NCBI GenBank assembly: GCA_000231825.2
Contig: JH720305.1
Span: 322,748-386,747 of the forward strand
Origin: Tetrahymena elliotti 4EA
Lineage: Eukaryota; Ciliophora; Oligohymenophorea; Hymenostomatida; Tetrahymenidae
Reading direction: 5' to 3'
Length of the DNA stretch: 64,000 bases
The notes under the pieces were generated by a model. It was not told the DNA's origin. It did not search any database and saw nothing but the letters and a program-made list of their open reading frames with translations. The translations under genes were made by a program, and so were the position numbers. Shown piece after piece: positions 13,643 through 26,340 of the stretch; positions within the stretch are counted from its first letter, which is position 1, and the number at the start of each line of letters is the position of its first letter.

Positions 13643-14713
13643 GCATGATTGAAATTGACTCATAAATTAACTAATTTCTTCATAAAATAACATATAACCC
13701 CATTCATTCATTAATAAAATATTTTTAGAAAAGGAGTAAGGTGATAATACTGTGCTTACTATATATCAACTCATACATAAGACAATTATGACAAAATATT
13801 CTTAATTCCTTGCAAATATTAATATATTAATAACTTAAACACACAAATTAATAATATTTAATTCTAATCTAATAATTATGCCAATTTTCTTCTGCTTGTT
13901 GGCTTACTGTAAGTTAGTAAAGGGTTGCTCTAAATTAATAGTATTTAATGCGCATATTAAAGTTATATTTTTGATGTCATTAAGTTTTATTTATTCTATC
14001 CCTTTATCATTATCATTTATATGTTTATAGGTACTTTCATTTTTATATTTCAAAGTATTGAATAGATTAGTATTAATTATTATTATCATCCTCATTATCA
14101 CAATCAATTTAATTTTCAATTTCTCACAAAAGATCATTTCAATATTCAAATTTTTTTTTTATATTTTAAATGAAAATAAGCCTGATTACAAAATAAATAA
14201 ATGAAATATTTTTTTGATCATAAAAATTTTAGCCTTATTAAGATATCTGAGCTGAAGTAGTATGATAAAAAGGGAGAAAATTTATATAATATTACTGCCT
14301 AGATTATAAATTGAATAAAGAAATCTTAGCAAATAAATATAAAATTAATAAAAAAGAGAGCTTGCTGTGCAAGAAATAAATAATTTAAAAATGATGTTAA
14401 ATGGATTTGTTAATATAAGTCAAAAATGAATCAATTCATATTTTGATTGATAAAAATTATTTAATTCGAAGAAAAGAGAGGGAATTAGAATGAGAATGAA
14501 GAAAGATTGAAAATAAAATAAAGTAAATTAATTATAATTTAAGAAAGTACAAGCAGAAAATATAAAGAATATATTTTAGATAGATAGAAAGAAAGAAAGT
14601 AGAAGGCAACTTTTGTGAAGATAAAAAAATAATAAGTAGAAAACAAAATTTATAAAAAAAGAATCAATAGAAAAGAGAAAGAAAAAATAATAACTAGAAA
14701 GCACATATTTAAA
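13643..14713. other. A+T-rich intergenic region
   Basis: No supported gene between TOM40 and the GLFG nucleoporin. The part near 14580-14700 is purine-rich. Nothing regulatory was recognised. Confidence 0.55.
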
Positions 14714-17700
14714 ATGGAGAATTAGCAAGCATTTTCTTATATGCTTTTTATCCTATAGATTATTCTTGCCCTTGCTACTTTGCACAAGTATCAATTATTC
14801 CATTTTGGTGTTACTGTTGAATCAGCATTAATATATTTTACTTTTTCATTTTTCGCTCTCAAATAAACATTTCAATTCATTTAGTCCTGATCGATAATGC
14901 AGATTTGTAATTTTTGTTTATTGATATGTCAATAGGTTAAATTAGTCACAGGAAAATAAAGAATAGAAGAAATAGTCAAATGATAAGTAAGATTCATAAA
15001 ATAAGGAAAAGGTATAGAATATAGAAAAATTAGCAAATAATTCATAATAGCATTATACTAATTAATATTAACAGGATTAACATGTGTCCTCTTAGTTTAT
15101 TGGAAATTAGACAGGCAGTGGCCCATCTTTTAGCAATTTTGATATTGATGTTCCTACAACACAGAGATAGCGTACTGATTCCTTCAGTGTACCCAATCCA
15201 AGTAGTTAAATTATTCAAAATTAATTGAAATTGAAAACTACAGTCAACATGCAGGATTTGCAACATTACTAAAATGACAATTACTTATAAACTCCTAACT
15301 TTAATACTAAAAATAATAATCTAGGCTAGAATAAGAGCAGAAAGAACTCAGAAAATATACCATAAACTCCAATGTTCCAGCCAGATAAAAGCAAAAAAAT
15401 ATAATTGAATTTACAAACAAATACTTATGGCAACAATTCTAAAAAGATATCACCTGCTCACCATTAAGAGTTCAATCTCAATTAGTCAAACAACTCTATG
15501 ATGGTAGTTAGTTATGATTTGGATTAACAAAGTGATGACATGCGTTAAGGAGATATGCAACAACAACATCCCCAATTAAAATCTGGTATGAGTATTAAGG
15601 ATATTATGAAAGTAGAAACTCCAGAAAAGAAGAAACTCTTGCAATAAAATAAGATGTTATTCCAAGAAAATGCTATCAGCAACAACAATAACAATCATTT
15701 CAACAATCCTAAAAATTTCATTTAATCTCCTGATTCAAACTTCTATTATCGTAATTGTCTTTATTTTAGATTAGAAATTAGAAACATAGCTGAAAAAAAT
15801 TAATTTATTCAAAAATCTGTTTATTATATATAGGTTAGGCAAGATAAAATAGTGTCTAAGAAGATAAAAGAAGCAAGCAACATTATATAAATTAAAGTTA
15901 AACTCTGAAGGAAAAGGAAGCAAAACTTAATAATAATGATAACAAAATTAGAGATGCTCATTGGATTTAACCTACTAGCAAGTCATCAAAAAAATATTAG
16001 GAAAAGAGAGAATAAAATCTAAATTAGCAATACAGAGATATTCCTAATCCTAATTTTGATAGATTTGAATAAAATGATTCAAAGGCATTATTATCTCGCA
16101 AAAGACACGTTATGGATAGCTTCGCTCATGCTTATGATACAGATGAAATGGAAGATGAATAAAGTGAAAAGAACTATTCAATTAACAAGTAATTCTTTTT
16201 TTTAAAAATTGTTGAAAAGTAAATAAAAATTTTAATTTTTATTTAGGATCTTAGAAGTTCAAAAGAAAAGAAAGGAAGAATATTTGTAAAAGTTTGTGAA
16301 GCAAAAAGAAGCAGAGAAAAAAAATTAAATTTTATTCAATGCTCCATACAGCAATAACATGAATACTATAGTTACTATTAATCATCGTGAATAAGATAAG
16401 ATTGAAATAGAAGAAACATTTAAAGAAAAACCTTAATTTATTCAAGCTCCTTAGGTTATCTAACAAACTAAGAAGGAAGAGGTCGTTATCCCTAATTAGC
16501 CAGTTGAAAATAAAGGAAAGTTATTTGTTGGTGAAAATGCTGGTGGATTATTTGCTCAAAATTAAAATAAGCCTGCTAATATCAGCATTAATATTCCAGA
16601 AAAATCAATCTAGCTTAATTAGGATGAAAAAAGTACTCCTCTTGAGAAGAATGATGATAGCTTTAAAACTATTATCAATCCTCCTCCTGCTCCCAAGGCA
16701 TAAGTAGCACCTTTATAGGGATTATTTGCTAATAGTACTCAACCATCTTAGGCAGTTGAAAAAAAGGAATAAAATCTCTTTAATGCTACCCAACCATAGA
16801 AATAGACTCCTCTCTTTAACTTGCCAGAAGCCAATACTGAAAGCAATAAAAAACTTGAAGGTATTAAAGAATAATCATAGGAAAATTCTTAAGAAAAGAA
16901 TTTGATTACTACTCCTAAATAAACAATCTCAAGCATTAATTAAATCGTTTCTAATCCTTTCGATTCTTAGAATTCCCTTTTAAGCAAAAGTCAAACCCCA
17001 TAACAATAAACTTAAACTCCTTAGTAAGTTTAAATTCAAAATGATATTTCAAATGAAATAGCTCAAAAGAAATTACCTAGAAAGCAAGCTAGTGCTGGCC
17101 TTTTTAGCAATTTAACTTAAGGATAAACAGATTAAAAGTAAGAAGAATTAAATGTATCTACATAACCTAATACATCATTTTAGCTATCTTCTACTCCTTA
17201 AGCAAATACAGGATTATTTCACAATATGTCTTAGTCATAAAGCGCCTAATAATAACCAGCTAATAATGGTGTATAGAACATCATTCCTTCTTTGGATAAG
17301 ACTTCTGCTGAATAATAAAAGGTCTAGTCTCCTAAAATTCAATAAATCCCTATCCCAGATAAAAAAATAGGGCTATTTTGTAATTTAGATAATAATAATA
17401 AGATTAACAATGATGTTAAAGATCTCTTTTAAGCTGGTGAAATAAAGTAAACAACAGGATAAGAAACGACCTCTTCAAATCAAATTAAAGTTCCATATAG
17501 TTTAGAATAATAAGAAGGCCTATTCGCTAAAATAACAAAAAATGTTGATGAATAAAAAAATGAGATTGTAAAACCACCTGCTCCAGCTACTCCTACTCCT
17601 GCTCCTGCTGCTGGTACTGGTACTGGATTGTTTTCTAATTTAGGTAACAACAATACAACATCTAATGAATCAAAGAGTTTGTTCAATAACAATTTAACAG

Positions 17701-18623
17701 GGTTATTTGCTCAAAATAATAATGCAAACAACACTAACACTAATGGTAATCTATTAGGAGGACTTTAACCTAGCGCAGCTGTTATAGGTTTATTTGGAAA
17801 GAAAGAAGAAAATGGTACTCAATAAAATGCTGAATAAAAGGTAGAAAAACCTTCAGAGGGATTATTTGGTAATTTAAAAAAAGACAATTAAGAAGGAGGA
17901 GAAAAAGCACCAGCAATAGGCTTAAATTTCTTGAAGCAAGATAATAAATAAAATGGATTAGGATTTTTATCAAAGCCAGGTGAGGAAAAACCTAAAGAGA
18001 CACAAAGTATATTTGGTGAAGCTATTAAAATTCAAAATTTAAATGGTGGTCTCTTTGATTAATCCTCTCACAATCATTTAAAAGATAAGTAGTAGTAATA
18101 ATAATAACAACAACAACAACAACCAAATAGTGACTTCAAACCTTTACCACCCAAGGCTATTAACTAAGAAAATGAATAAATTTTTGTTAAAGTTGATGAC
18201 CTTAACTCATAAGATAAATAATAGAAGTAATAAGTAGTAGGACAAGGTTTGTTTGGAAATTTGGCTTCTTCTAACTAACCTCCAGCTCAAAATGGTTTAT
18301 TCTCTTAATAATAGAAAGAATTACCTAAGTAACCTGTTTCTCTATTTCCTAGTTCTAATAACCCTTAATAAAGAGGATTATTCGGAAACTAAAATTAATC
18401 TTTAAGCTAGTAAACAACCAATCCCTAAGCAGAACCACCTAAAAATGGTCTATTTGGAAATAATTAAAATATAAATAAAGGAGGATTATTCAGTTAATCT
18501 AATAACACAAGTAATACAGGACTATTTGCAAATTTAGGAAATGGAAATTAATAAAATAGTCTATTTTCAAATTCAGCTGGAACAGGTTTATTTTCTAAAC
18601 CAGCTGAAAGCACTACCTAATGA
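14714..18623 (+). CDS. Membrane-anchored GLFG-repeat nucleoporin (POM121-like)
   Basis: GLFG and related FG repeats line the nuclear pore and bind transport receptors. Four exons fit splice phase exactly: 14714-14787, 14936-15750, 15834-16188 and 16247-18623, giving 1,206 residues ending at TGA 18621-18623. Residues about 9-24 form one hydrophobic span (YMLFILQIILALATLH). Residues 25 to about 510 are polar with a basic/coiled segment (QKKRKEEYLQKFVKQKEAEKK). From about 515 to the end there are some 17 GLF[G/A/S/H/C/D]x motifs (GLFGN, GLFAN, GLFSQ) plus SLF and NLF variants, spaced by Q/N/P-rich linkers, and a polyglutamine run near 18090-18122. One N-terminal span plus C-terminal FG repeats is the architecture of vertebrate POM121. 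Tetrahymena has transmembrane FG nucleoporins Pom121 and Pom82 reported to be specific for macronuclear and micronuclear pores respectively; I cannot tell which this is. The anchor depends on exon 1 being correct; the FG part does not. Confidence 0.8.
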
Positions 18624-19401
18624 TGATACTTGTTTTTTATAGAAGATATATTGAAATAAAAATTTTAATTATCATTATTATTATATATTTATTGTGGTAA
18701 AATAAAGATTAAGACAAAAACAATTTAACTCAATATTTATCTCATAAATCAATCTGTTAGTTATTAGTTTTACTTAGTAACCATCTTGCTTACAAATCTA
18801 TAAATTAAAATATGATTAGTATTTTATCTTCTTAATTTACTTCAGTTAATCTATTTTTAAATTGTTTACAAATTATTATTGTTAATCTAAAAGTAGTTTA
18901 AAGTTTCTTAAAAATCTAATCAAGCTAAAAAAAAATTTTATTTTAAATATTTAATTTGCTTCTTTTCTCATCCTCCAAAAAAAATCAATAAAATTTTACT
19001 TAATTTAAATAAAAATAGTTGATAGGTTCATTTTATATTGCAAAGCCAACTTCAAAACCAATGAATAAAATATTTTATTTAAAACTTTGGTTTTAGTTTC
19101 TATTATTTAATATGAAAGAATTTAAAGTTATGTTTAATATTTGTAAAATTTTTTGATTAAAATAAATTAATAGATTGTATAAAATTTTTAAATATTTCAC
19201 AAAACATCAACATTTGGAAAGTAAATTTTAATTAATTTCCTTTCATTATTTAATTAAAGAATTTTTTATTGGTTTAATTAAATCTTTTTACAAATCATAG
19301 TATTCAAAGTAAAATATAAATTAATTGAAAGACTAAATACACTTTAGTAAAAAAAGAATATACAAAAATACCTGAAAAAAGTTAATTCCTAAAATAAAGA
19401 T
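18624..19401. other. A+T-rich spacer; 5' flank of the first kinase-family copy
   Basis: Non-coding. The part from about 19080 resembles the sequence just before the second copy (about 21800-22162). For example, the 20-mer ttttgattaaaataaattaa occurs at 19151 and again at 21862. The duplicated unit therefore includes upstream flank. Confidence 0.6.
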
Positions 19402-21867
19402 ATGTAGAGCAGTTAAAATGAATTTTAATTTATTTAAGAATCATATCAACCTTAAATAAATTTTTTGGATGAAAAAAAGTAAGATGCCATTAATTAAATT
19501 GATAATAGATTGGATTTAATAGAGAAATCACAAAAGTCTAAGAAAACTAAAAATTAAATTATCAAATAAAATTCAAAAAACAGTGAAGCAGAGAATTAAT
19601 TTTTAAAGGAAATATCTAATTTCTATGGAGTTAGAATAGATAATGTTTAAGTTTATCAACATAATTCATAAAAAATATCTCTTATTCAAAATAAAATATA
19701 AAAAAATGAAAACTCAAGTAAAAAAGAGCTTGATAACTTAATGAAAAGAAAATTGAGTGAAAAAATCTAAAAACAAAATAATATTGAATAAGCATAAGAT
19801 TAATCTTATCAAAGTTTTATTTCTCGTGACAATTTAGATTAAGAATATGATGAAAAATTATAAAAAGTAGAGATAGATGAAATAGCCTTGGATAAATAGA
19901 ATAATTTCTCTAGCTAAAATAGAAAAAATCAAGAATAAAATCGAATTAATTAAATTTTTGTTAAGAAATAACAGAAAACAGAGGAGAAAATAGTTCAAAA
20001 TTAGTAAGGTTTTAATAATTTATTGCAAAATAATTTCTTTTTAGATTAAAATTTGTTACCAAAATCACAATAAATTGCTCTTTGTGAAATAAAAATTTAA
20101 GAAAATGATAAGGTTAAAAAATAGAAACTTTTTATCATTAAGGAAAAAAAACAATTAATAAAAACCAGCCATAATTAAACTCAACTTTCTAAGTCCTAAT
20201 CTCATTAAAAACCAGAATAAAAATAGAGACCTAAACATTTAATAAAAATTGGCAACTTCTTTAACAAAAAAGAAAAAAATAAAACAAATTCTATAACTCT
20301 TTCATAGAAAATAACTTAGGATTAGTAAGAATAAAAGAATCTTTCACAAATTAATATGGTCAACGGTTTGGGATATTCACAAAAAATCTCTATCTATGAA
20401 AATGAAAATATTGGCAAAACAAAACTCGAAAGTTAAAAGAACAATAAACTATGTAATTAAAGATAAGAAATAGATTTATCTCCCATTTAATCTAAATTTA
20501 ATCAAAATTTTGTAATAAATGATGGTATTTCTCAAGAATTGAATAAAAAACTTTCATAAATTGATATTAAAGAAAAGATCTTAGAAAATAATTCAAAAAT
20601 ACAGTAAGAAAATCAAGAAAAAATTATAAATTTAGAGAAATAAATAAAAAGAGCTCATTTTGATTATTAGAGCTAAGAAATTTAAAATTAAAGCTCTAAA
20701 AATGTTTTCTCTTTTTGGTAAAAAATAGATGATCTTTAAAAATTTAATTAGATTAATATTTATTAACCTTCAAATGAATAATAGAATTAATTTCTTAATA
20801 CCTCTCAAATAAGTAAGTTTTCCTTACATCAAATTTAAAGTGAAATTTATGAGTAAGAATTTTCTATTTAATTAGAGAAAGAAAGGCAAAAATATATAAA
20901 TTAAAAATATTCTTTAAATGTATTTGAAGATTAGCACTCTTATTAATCAAATTAAGAAAATTTAAATATTACAATAAAAAAATAGTTAAAAAATTAATTA
21001 GATAAATTTTAAAAAGCTTAAAATAATAAAATATTAAACTATTCAAATTTAAATCAACCAAATGTTTATGTTGAAATAGTTTTAAATAAATAAATTTAGG
21101 GTTAAAACGAATTGAAATATGAAGAAATAAATTAAAATCCTGATTAACAATTTATGACTAAGCAAATTCTAGCTACTTAATAATTTAATAAGAATAATCT
21201 CAGTTAAAATTTCAATAAGGAACAATAATAAATTATTTAAAATTTAGCATAAGAAAAATTATTTTTAGTTGAATTCATTTCATCAGATATACACCTTGAT
21301 GTTTTTTTAGGATACAAATAATTATTGTTAGGAGTTAAGGAACAAATGGTTTTTAAAATCAGATATAAAGTTAATTCTTTTGAGCCTTTAAAAATCAATT
21401 AAAAAGAATCATGGCCTTGGTAAGACCTTTAATAGGAAATTCAAGCTCTTGAGTTTAGTAAATTTGAATACAATTAAATTAAAATATCTTTAGAAATTGT
21501 GATATTGGTTTTCAAAAAAGAAAATTATGATTAAATATAAGAAAAAGTTAATTAAGTAAAGAACAATTTAAGGCCTTGGAGCATAGAATATTTTAAATAT
21601 ATTAATAGAGATCAAAGGCTTTATAAAGAAGAAAAAAATTTGTTAAAAAAGTTTAAATATTACTTTTATTATTTTTTAAAGTTTAATAAATTAAAAACTA
21701 TAATTTATTTAATAGTATGGTAAATATATTTTAATATATTAAAATATTATGTAATATTCTTCCCTTCAACCCATTTTTTGCTGTTGATTTTAATTTGTAT
21801 TAAATATTTTTTTGAATTAAATATGAAAGCATTAAAAATGATATTTTATATTTGTAAACTTTTTTGA
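19402..21867 (+). CDS. Coiled-coil protein, copy 1 of kinase-TPR family, lacking the kinase
   Basis: Uninterrupted frame of 821 codons from ATG 19402 (MQSSQNEFQFIQESYQPQ) to TGA 21865-21867. The first about 600 residues are K/N/Q/S-rich and probably disordered or coiled. At about 21250-21650 lies a more ordered region (LFLVEFISSDIHLDVFLGYK, then ESWPWQDLQQEIQALEF and NNLRPWSIEYFKYINRD). The second copy downstream repeats all of this and then continues into a protein kinase. Here homology stops after KEEKNLLKKF at about 21650, and the remaining 70 codons are hydrophobic and look like A+T-rich non-coding sequence read through to the first TGA. That tail matches the 5' flank of the next copy, so this copy was cut by the duplication junction. 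Whether the shortened protein is made is unknown. Confidence 0.6.
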
Positions 21868-22162
21868 TTAAAATAAATTAATAAAATGTTTTAAAGTATA
21901 AAATATTTCATGTAATTCTTTCACAAAACATCTAAACTTTAAGTAAATTTTATATCAATTTGCATTTATTATTTATTTAAAGAATTTTTTATCTGACATA
22001 ATCTTTTTCTCTAAATTAAAACTAATCTTTTTTTAGTAAACCTTTTTCTAGATAAAAATATTTGATTGATAAAATATCTTTCAAAATAAAGTATATATTA
22101 ATTGAAAAACTAAACTCATGTAAAAATAAATATCTCAAAAAAGTTAAATCTATTATAAAGAT

Positions 22163-25100
22163 ATGTAGAGCAGTTAAATTAAATCTGAAAAAATTAAATA
22201 AACAGACCAACCTTAAATTTCATTTTTGGATGAAGAAAAGTAAGATGCAATGTATAAAAGTGATAGATAGAAGTTAAATGAGAAATCACAAAAATCTAAG
22301 AAAACTAACAAATAAAATTCAAAAAACAAGAAACTAAATCAATAGAAAAATAAAATTTCTAATTTCTAGGCAAATAAAATGGGGAATGTTTTATCATGTC
22401 AACATAATTCATAAAAAATATCTGCTAGTGAAAATAAACTATAAAAAAATGAAAACTCAAGCAAAAAAAAGTTTGATAACTATTTGAAAAGTTAATTGAA
22501 TTAAAAAATCTAAAAAAAAAATAATATTGAAAAAATGTGGGGTTAATCTTCTCAAAGTTCTCATGACAATTTAGATTAAGAATATGATTAGAAATCATAA
22601 AAAGTAGAGATAGATGAAATGATCTTGGATAAATAGGATAATTTCTCTACTAAAATTTAAAAAAACAAGAAAAAAAATATGTTTATTTACTTTCTAGGAA
22701 GAAATAATAGAAAAAAGAGGAGAAAACAGTTCAAAGTTAGTAAAGCTTAAATAGTTTATTTCAAAATAATACTTATGTTTATTAATCAGTGTCACCAAAA
22801 TCACAAAATTCTCTTTTTGAAATTGAAATTTAAAAAAATAAAAAGGTGAACAAATAAAAACTTTATGCCAATAAGAAAAAAACAATTGATGAAAAAAATC
22901 AGTAGAATTAAATTAAATTTTCATAATATTAATCTAATCAAAGTTATGCTCTTAATGATTAAAAATAATTGCCTTAAGATTTAAGGAAATTTGATGATTT
23001 CTCGAACAAAAAATAAAAAAATAAAACAAATACTAAACTTTTTTCATAAAATATAAAGAAAAAAAATGAGAAAATAACATAGGTTTAGTAAGATGAAAAG
23101 AATCTATCACAAATTAGAAAGGCAACTGATTAAGGATAAACAAAAAAAATTTCTATCTGTAAGAATGAAAATATTAGCAAAACAAAACTCGAAGGTTAAA
23201 AGAAAAATAAATTGGGTAATTAAAGATAACAACTTGATTTATATCCAATTTAAGATAAATTAAATTTAAATGTTGGCATAAATAATGCTATTTCTAAAAA
23301 ATTTAATGAAAAAACTCCAAAAATTAAGATATAAAAATCAATTTCAAATCTTAATTTAAAAAAAAATTATGAAAATCAACAAAAAATCATTAATTTTGAG
23401 AAAGAAATAAAAAGACTTCAAAAAAATATTTTTGATAAGGAGTTTGATTATTCGAGTTATGAAATGTAACATTAAAGATTCCAAAATACATCAAATTTAT
23501 TCTTCGATTTTTCTAATGGAAATAATCTTTAACAATTAAATGAATTAAATATATATTAATCTTCAAATTAATAATATAATTAATTTCTTGATACCTCTCA
23601 AACAAGTAAGTTTTCTTAATCTCATAATTAAATTATAAGTTAGGAGCAAGAAATTATTTTTTAATTTGATGAAGAAAAGAAACAATAACAATGTAATGAA
23701 TATAACTTCTACAACATAATTGAAGATTAACTTTCCTCTTAAGCAAATTTTAAGGTATCTTAAAAAAATACTTAACAAATTATTGAAGATGGTCAAGATA
23801 ATACTATAAAAAAATAGTTAAAAAGTAAATTAGAAATAGTTTTAGATAAATAAATAGAGGGTTAAAACTAACTGTACACAATAAATTAATAACAGTAATC
23901 TCAGCTAAAATTTCCAAAAGGAATAATAATAAATTATCTAAAGTTTAGCTTAAGAATAATTCTTTTTAGATGAATTAATTTTATCTGATATTTACCTTGA
24001 TGTTTTTTTAGGATACTAACAATTAGAATCAGAAGTAAAAAAACAAATGGTTTTTAAAGTCAGATACTAACTAAGTTAATTCTTATGAGCCTTTAAAATT
24101 CAATTAAAAAGAATCATGGCCATGGTAAGATCTTTAATAGGAAATTCAAGTTCTTGAGTTTAGTAAAATTGAATACAATAACATTAAAGTATCTTTAGAA
24201 ACTGAAATATTAGCTTTCAAATAAGAAAGTTATGACTAAATATAAGAAAAAGTTAATTCAGTAAAGCATAATGTAAGGCCTTGGAGCAAAGAATACTTTA
24301 AATTTATAAATAAAGATAAAAAGCTTTACAAAGAAGAAAAAGATCTGTTAAAAAAATTTTAAAAATAAGAGGATCTTATTTTATAAAAGTTATAGAATAA
24401 AAATTACTTTTTATTAAAATTATTAAATTATGGTGGTGAAGGTATTGTTTTTGAAGGATATCAATAAAAGAGTTTGAGTTTGTATCAACATGTTGCTATT
24501 AAAGTTTTATTTGGTAAAAATAAAGAAGATTTGGAAGAAGAATTAGACATAATGAAACGTTTTGAAAAAAAAAATAAATATCATCTAATTTTATGAAATG
24601 ATTAATGTGTCTGATTCAATTTTTATCCTCATCTTTGAAAAATGTAAATACAGTCTAAAAGATGAACTTAATTTAATAGAGAAGAAATAGATAGAATTTC
24701 CTTTAAGTAAATTAATTTAAATGATCATAGATTTAATCGATGGGCTTATTTAATTAAGAATTTACAATATTGTTCATCTAGATATCAAACCTGATAATAT
24801 TCTTATTTCATAGAAAGGATCTTACCTTTATTCAGATTTTGGTATCTCTTCTATTAGAGATCACTTAAATTAAGTTAAAATTAGGATATACACCCAGTTA
24901 TGTACCTCCAGAGTAAAGAAAATTTAATTAGGATACTGATTTTAGAGCAGATGTTTTTTCTCTTGGAAAAACAATTTAAAAAATTATCAAAGTATTTAAA
25001 AAATTGAATATACCTATTTAACAAAAATTAGTGGAAAATTTAGAAGATTTTGTCGCTGTAAAAATGATACAAAATGAAGTTAATCAAAGAGAGAATTGCT

Positions 25101-26340
25101 TATAAATACATGCCAAATTGTTTGGTTTAATATTGGATGATTTAGATGAGTAAATTTGTTTGAATTATTTCAAAAAATTAGATTTGATAGATCAATTGTA
25201 AATATATGATAATAATAAAGATATTCCTTATTTCTAAGAACTCCATCTACATTACTAATAAGTTTAATACAAAATATTAACAGAAAAAAAATCAAAATTT
25301 TTAAAATCTATTAATGAAAACAAGTACTTCATTCGTAAATCATACAATTTATTTAGGCTCAGTAATTGCTATTAATAAATTAGCTTATATGAAGAAGCAC
25401 TCCAATTTTCTTTGGAATATCTAAAAATGTAAACATAAATTTTTTGGTGGAATCACTCTGAGATTGCAAATGCTCTCCGTGTTGTTGCATACTGCTATTT
25501 AAATATAAGTGATTATAAAAATGCACTTTACTTTTCTTTGGAATCTCTAAAAATAAGTAGAAAAATCATTTACGGGAATCTCTATTAGATGGCATTATCT
25601 CTCTATCTGGTTGGATATTGCTATTTATATATAAATTATTATGAAAATGCACTCCAATTTTCTTTGGATTCTCTAGAAATAAATAGAAAAATTTTTAAGA
25701 AGAATCATCCAAAGATAGCCTCATCTCTCCACCTTGTTGCATAGTGCTATTTACATATTAGTGACTATGAAAATGCACTCCAATTTTCTTAGGATTCTCT
25801 ACGAATGAGTAAAAAAATCATTTAGGGGAACCACTCGGAAATAGCATCATCTCTCTATCTTGTCGCATAATGTTATTTAAAGAAAAATGACTATGAAAAT
25901 GCACTTCAATATTCTTTGGATTCTCTTGAAATGAACAAAAAAATTTTTTAGGGGAATCACTCATAAATAGCTTCATCTCTACATCTTGTTGCAAAGTGTT
26001 ATAAAGATAAAAGTGATTTTGAAAAAAGCCCTCAAATTTTCTTTGAAATCTCTTGAAATGTGCAGAAAAATCTTTTAGGGGAATCACTCATCAATAGCAT
26101 CTTCTTTACATCTTGTTGCAGAGTGCTATTTTGAGAAAAGAGATTATGAAAATGCACTCCAATTTTCTTTAGATTCTCTACAAATGAACAGATAAATTTT
26201 TTAGGAGAATCACTCTGAAATACAATAATCTCTAAATTTGATTGCAAAATGCTATAAAAACAAAGGTGATAGTAAAAATGCACTCAAATTTTCTTTCTTT
26301 TTAGGGGAGTTACTCTGAGATATCATCCTCTCTCTGTTTT
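22163..26340 (+). pseudogene. Kinase-TPR fusion, copy 2, frameshifted
   Basis: Same N-terminus as copy 1 (MQSSQIKSEKIKQTDQPQ), then a protein kinase domain at about 24410-25020, then a TPR array. Kinase motifs present: glycine loop GGEGIVF, VAIK lysine, HLDIKPDN catalytic loop (L replaces the usual R of HRD), DFG, and PPE in place of APE. From about 25388 come seven to eight 42-residue repeats of the form YENALQFSLDSLEM...NHP.IASSLHLVAQCYL, typical of kinesin-light-chain-type TPRs. Reading frame breaks occur near 22690, 24065, 24570, 24887 and 26020, and the last repeat is internally deleted near 26290. None is bracketed by a plausible GT...AG intron. Several are at A homopolymers, so some could be assembly errors, but the number and the decayed tail favour a pseudogene. 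Known role of family: none that I recognise. Confidence 0.65.
25388..26300 (+). repeat. Exact-period 126-base tandem TPR-coding repeats
   Basis: The aromatic codon that opens each YENAL-type motif falls at 25388, 25514, 25640, 25766, 25892 and 26018: a strict 126-base (42-codon) spacing. Two further units follow after a frameshift. Unit-to-unit similarity is high, indicating recent internal amplification. Confidence 0.85.

Noticed and set aside
14714..14890. 58-codon ORF with two hydrophobic stretches as an independent small membrane protein gene
   Set aside because: Its first 74 bases join in exact phase to the nucleoporin body, and the rest lies between a good donor (14788) and acceptor (14935). 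I therefore read it as exon plus intron, though not excluded.
17480..17973. Minus-strand ORFs within the nucleoporin exon
   Set aside because: Antisense of the GLF repeats; the + strand is open far longer and has clear motifs.
25818..26283. Minus-strand ORFs over the TPR repeats
   Set aside because: Repeated antisense shadows of the 126-base TPR units.
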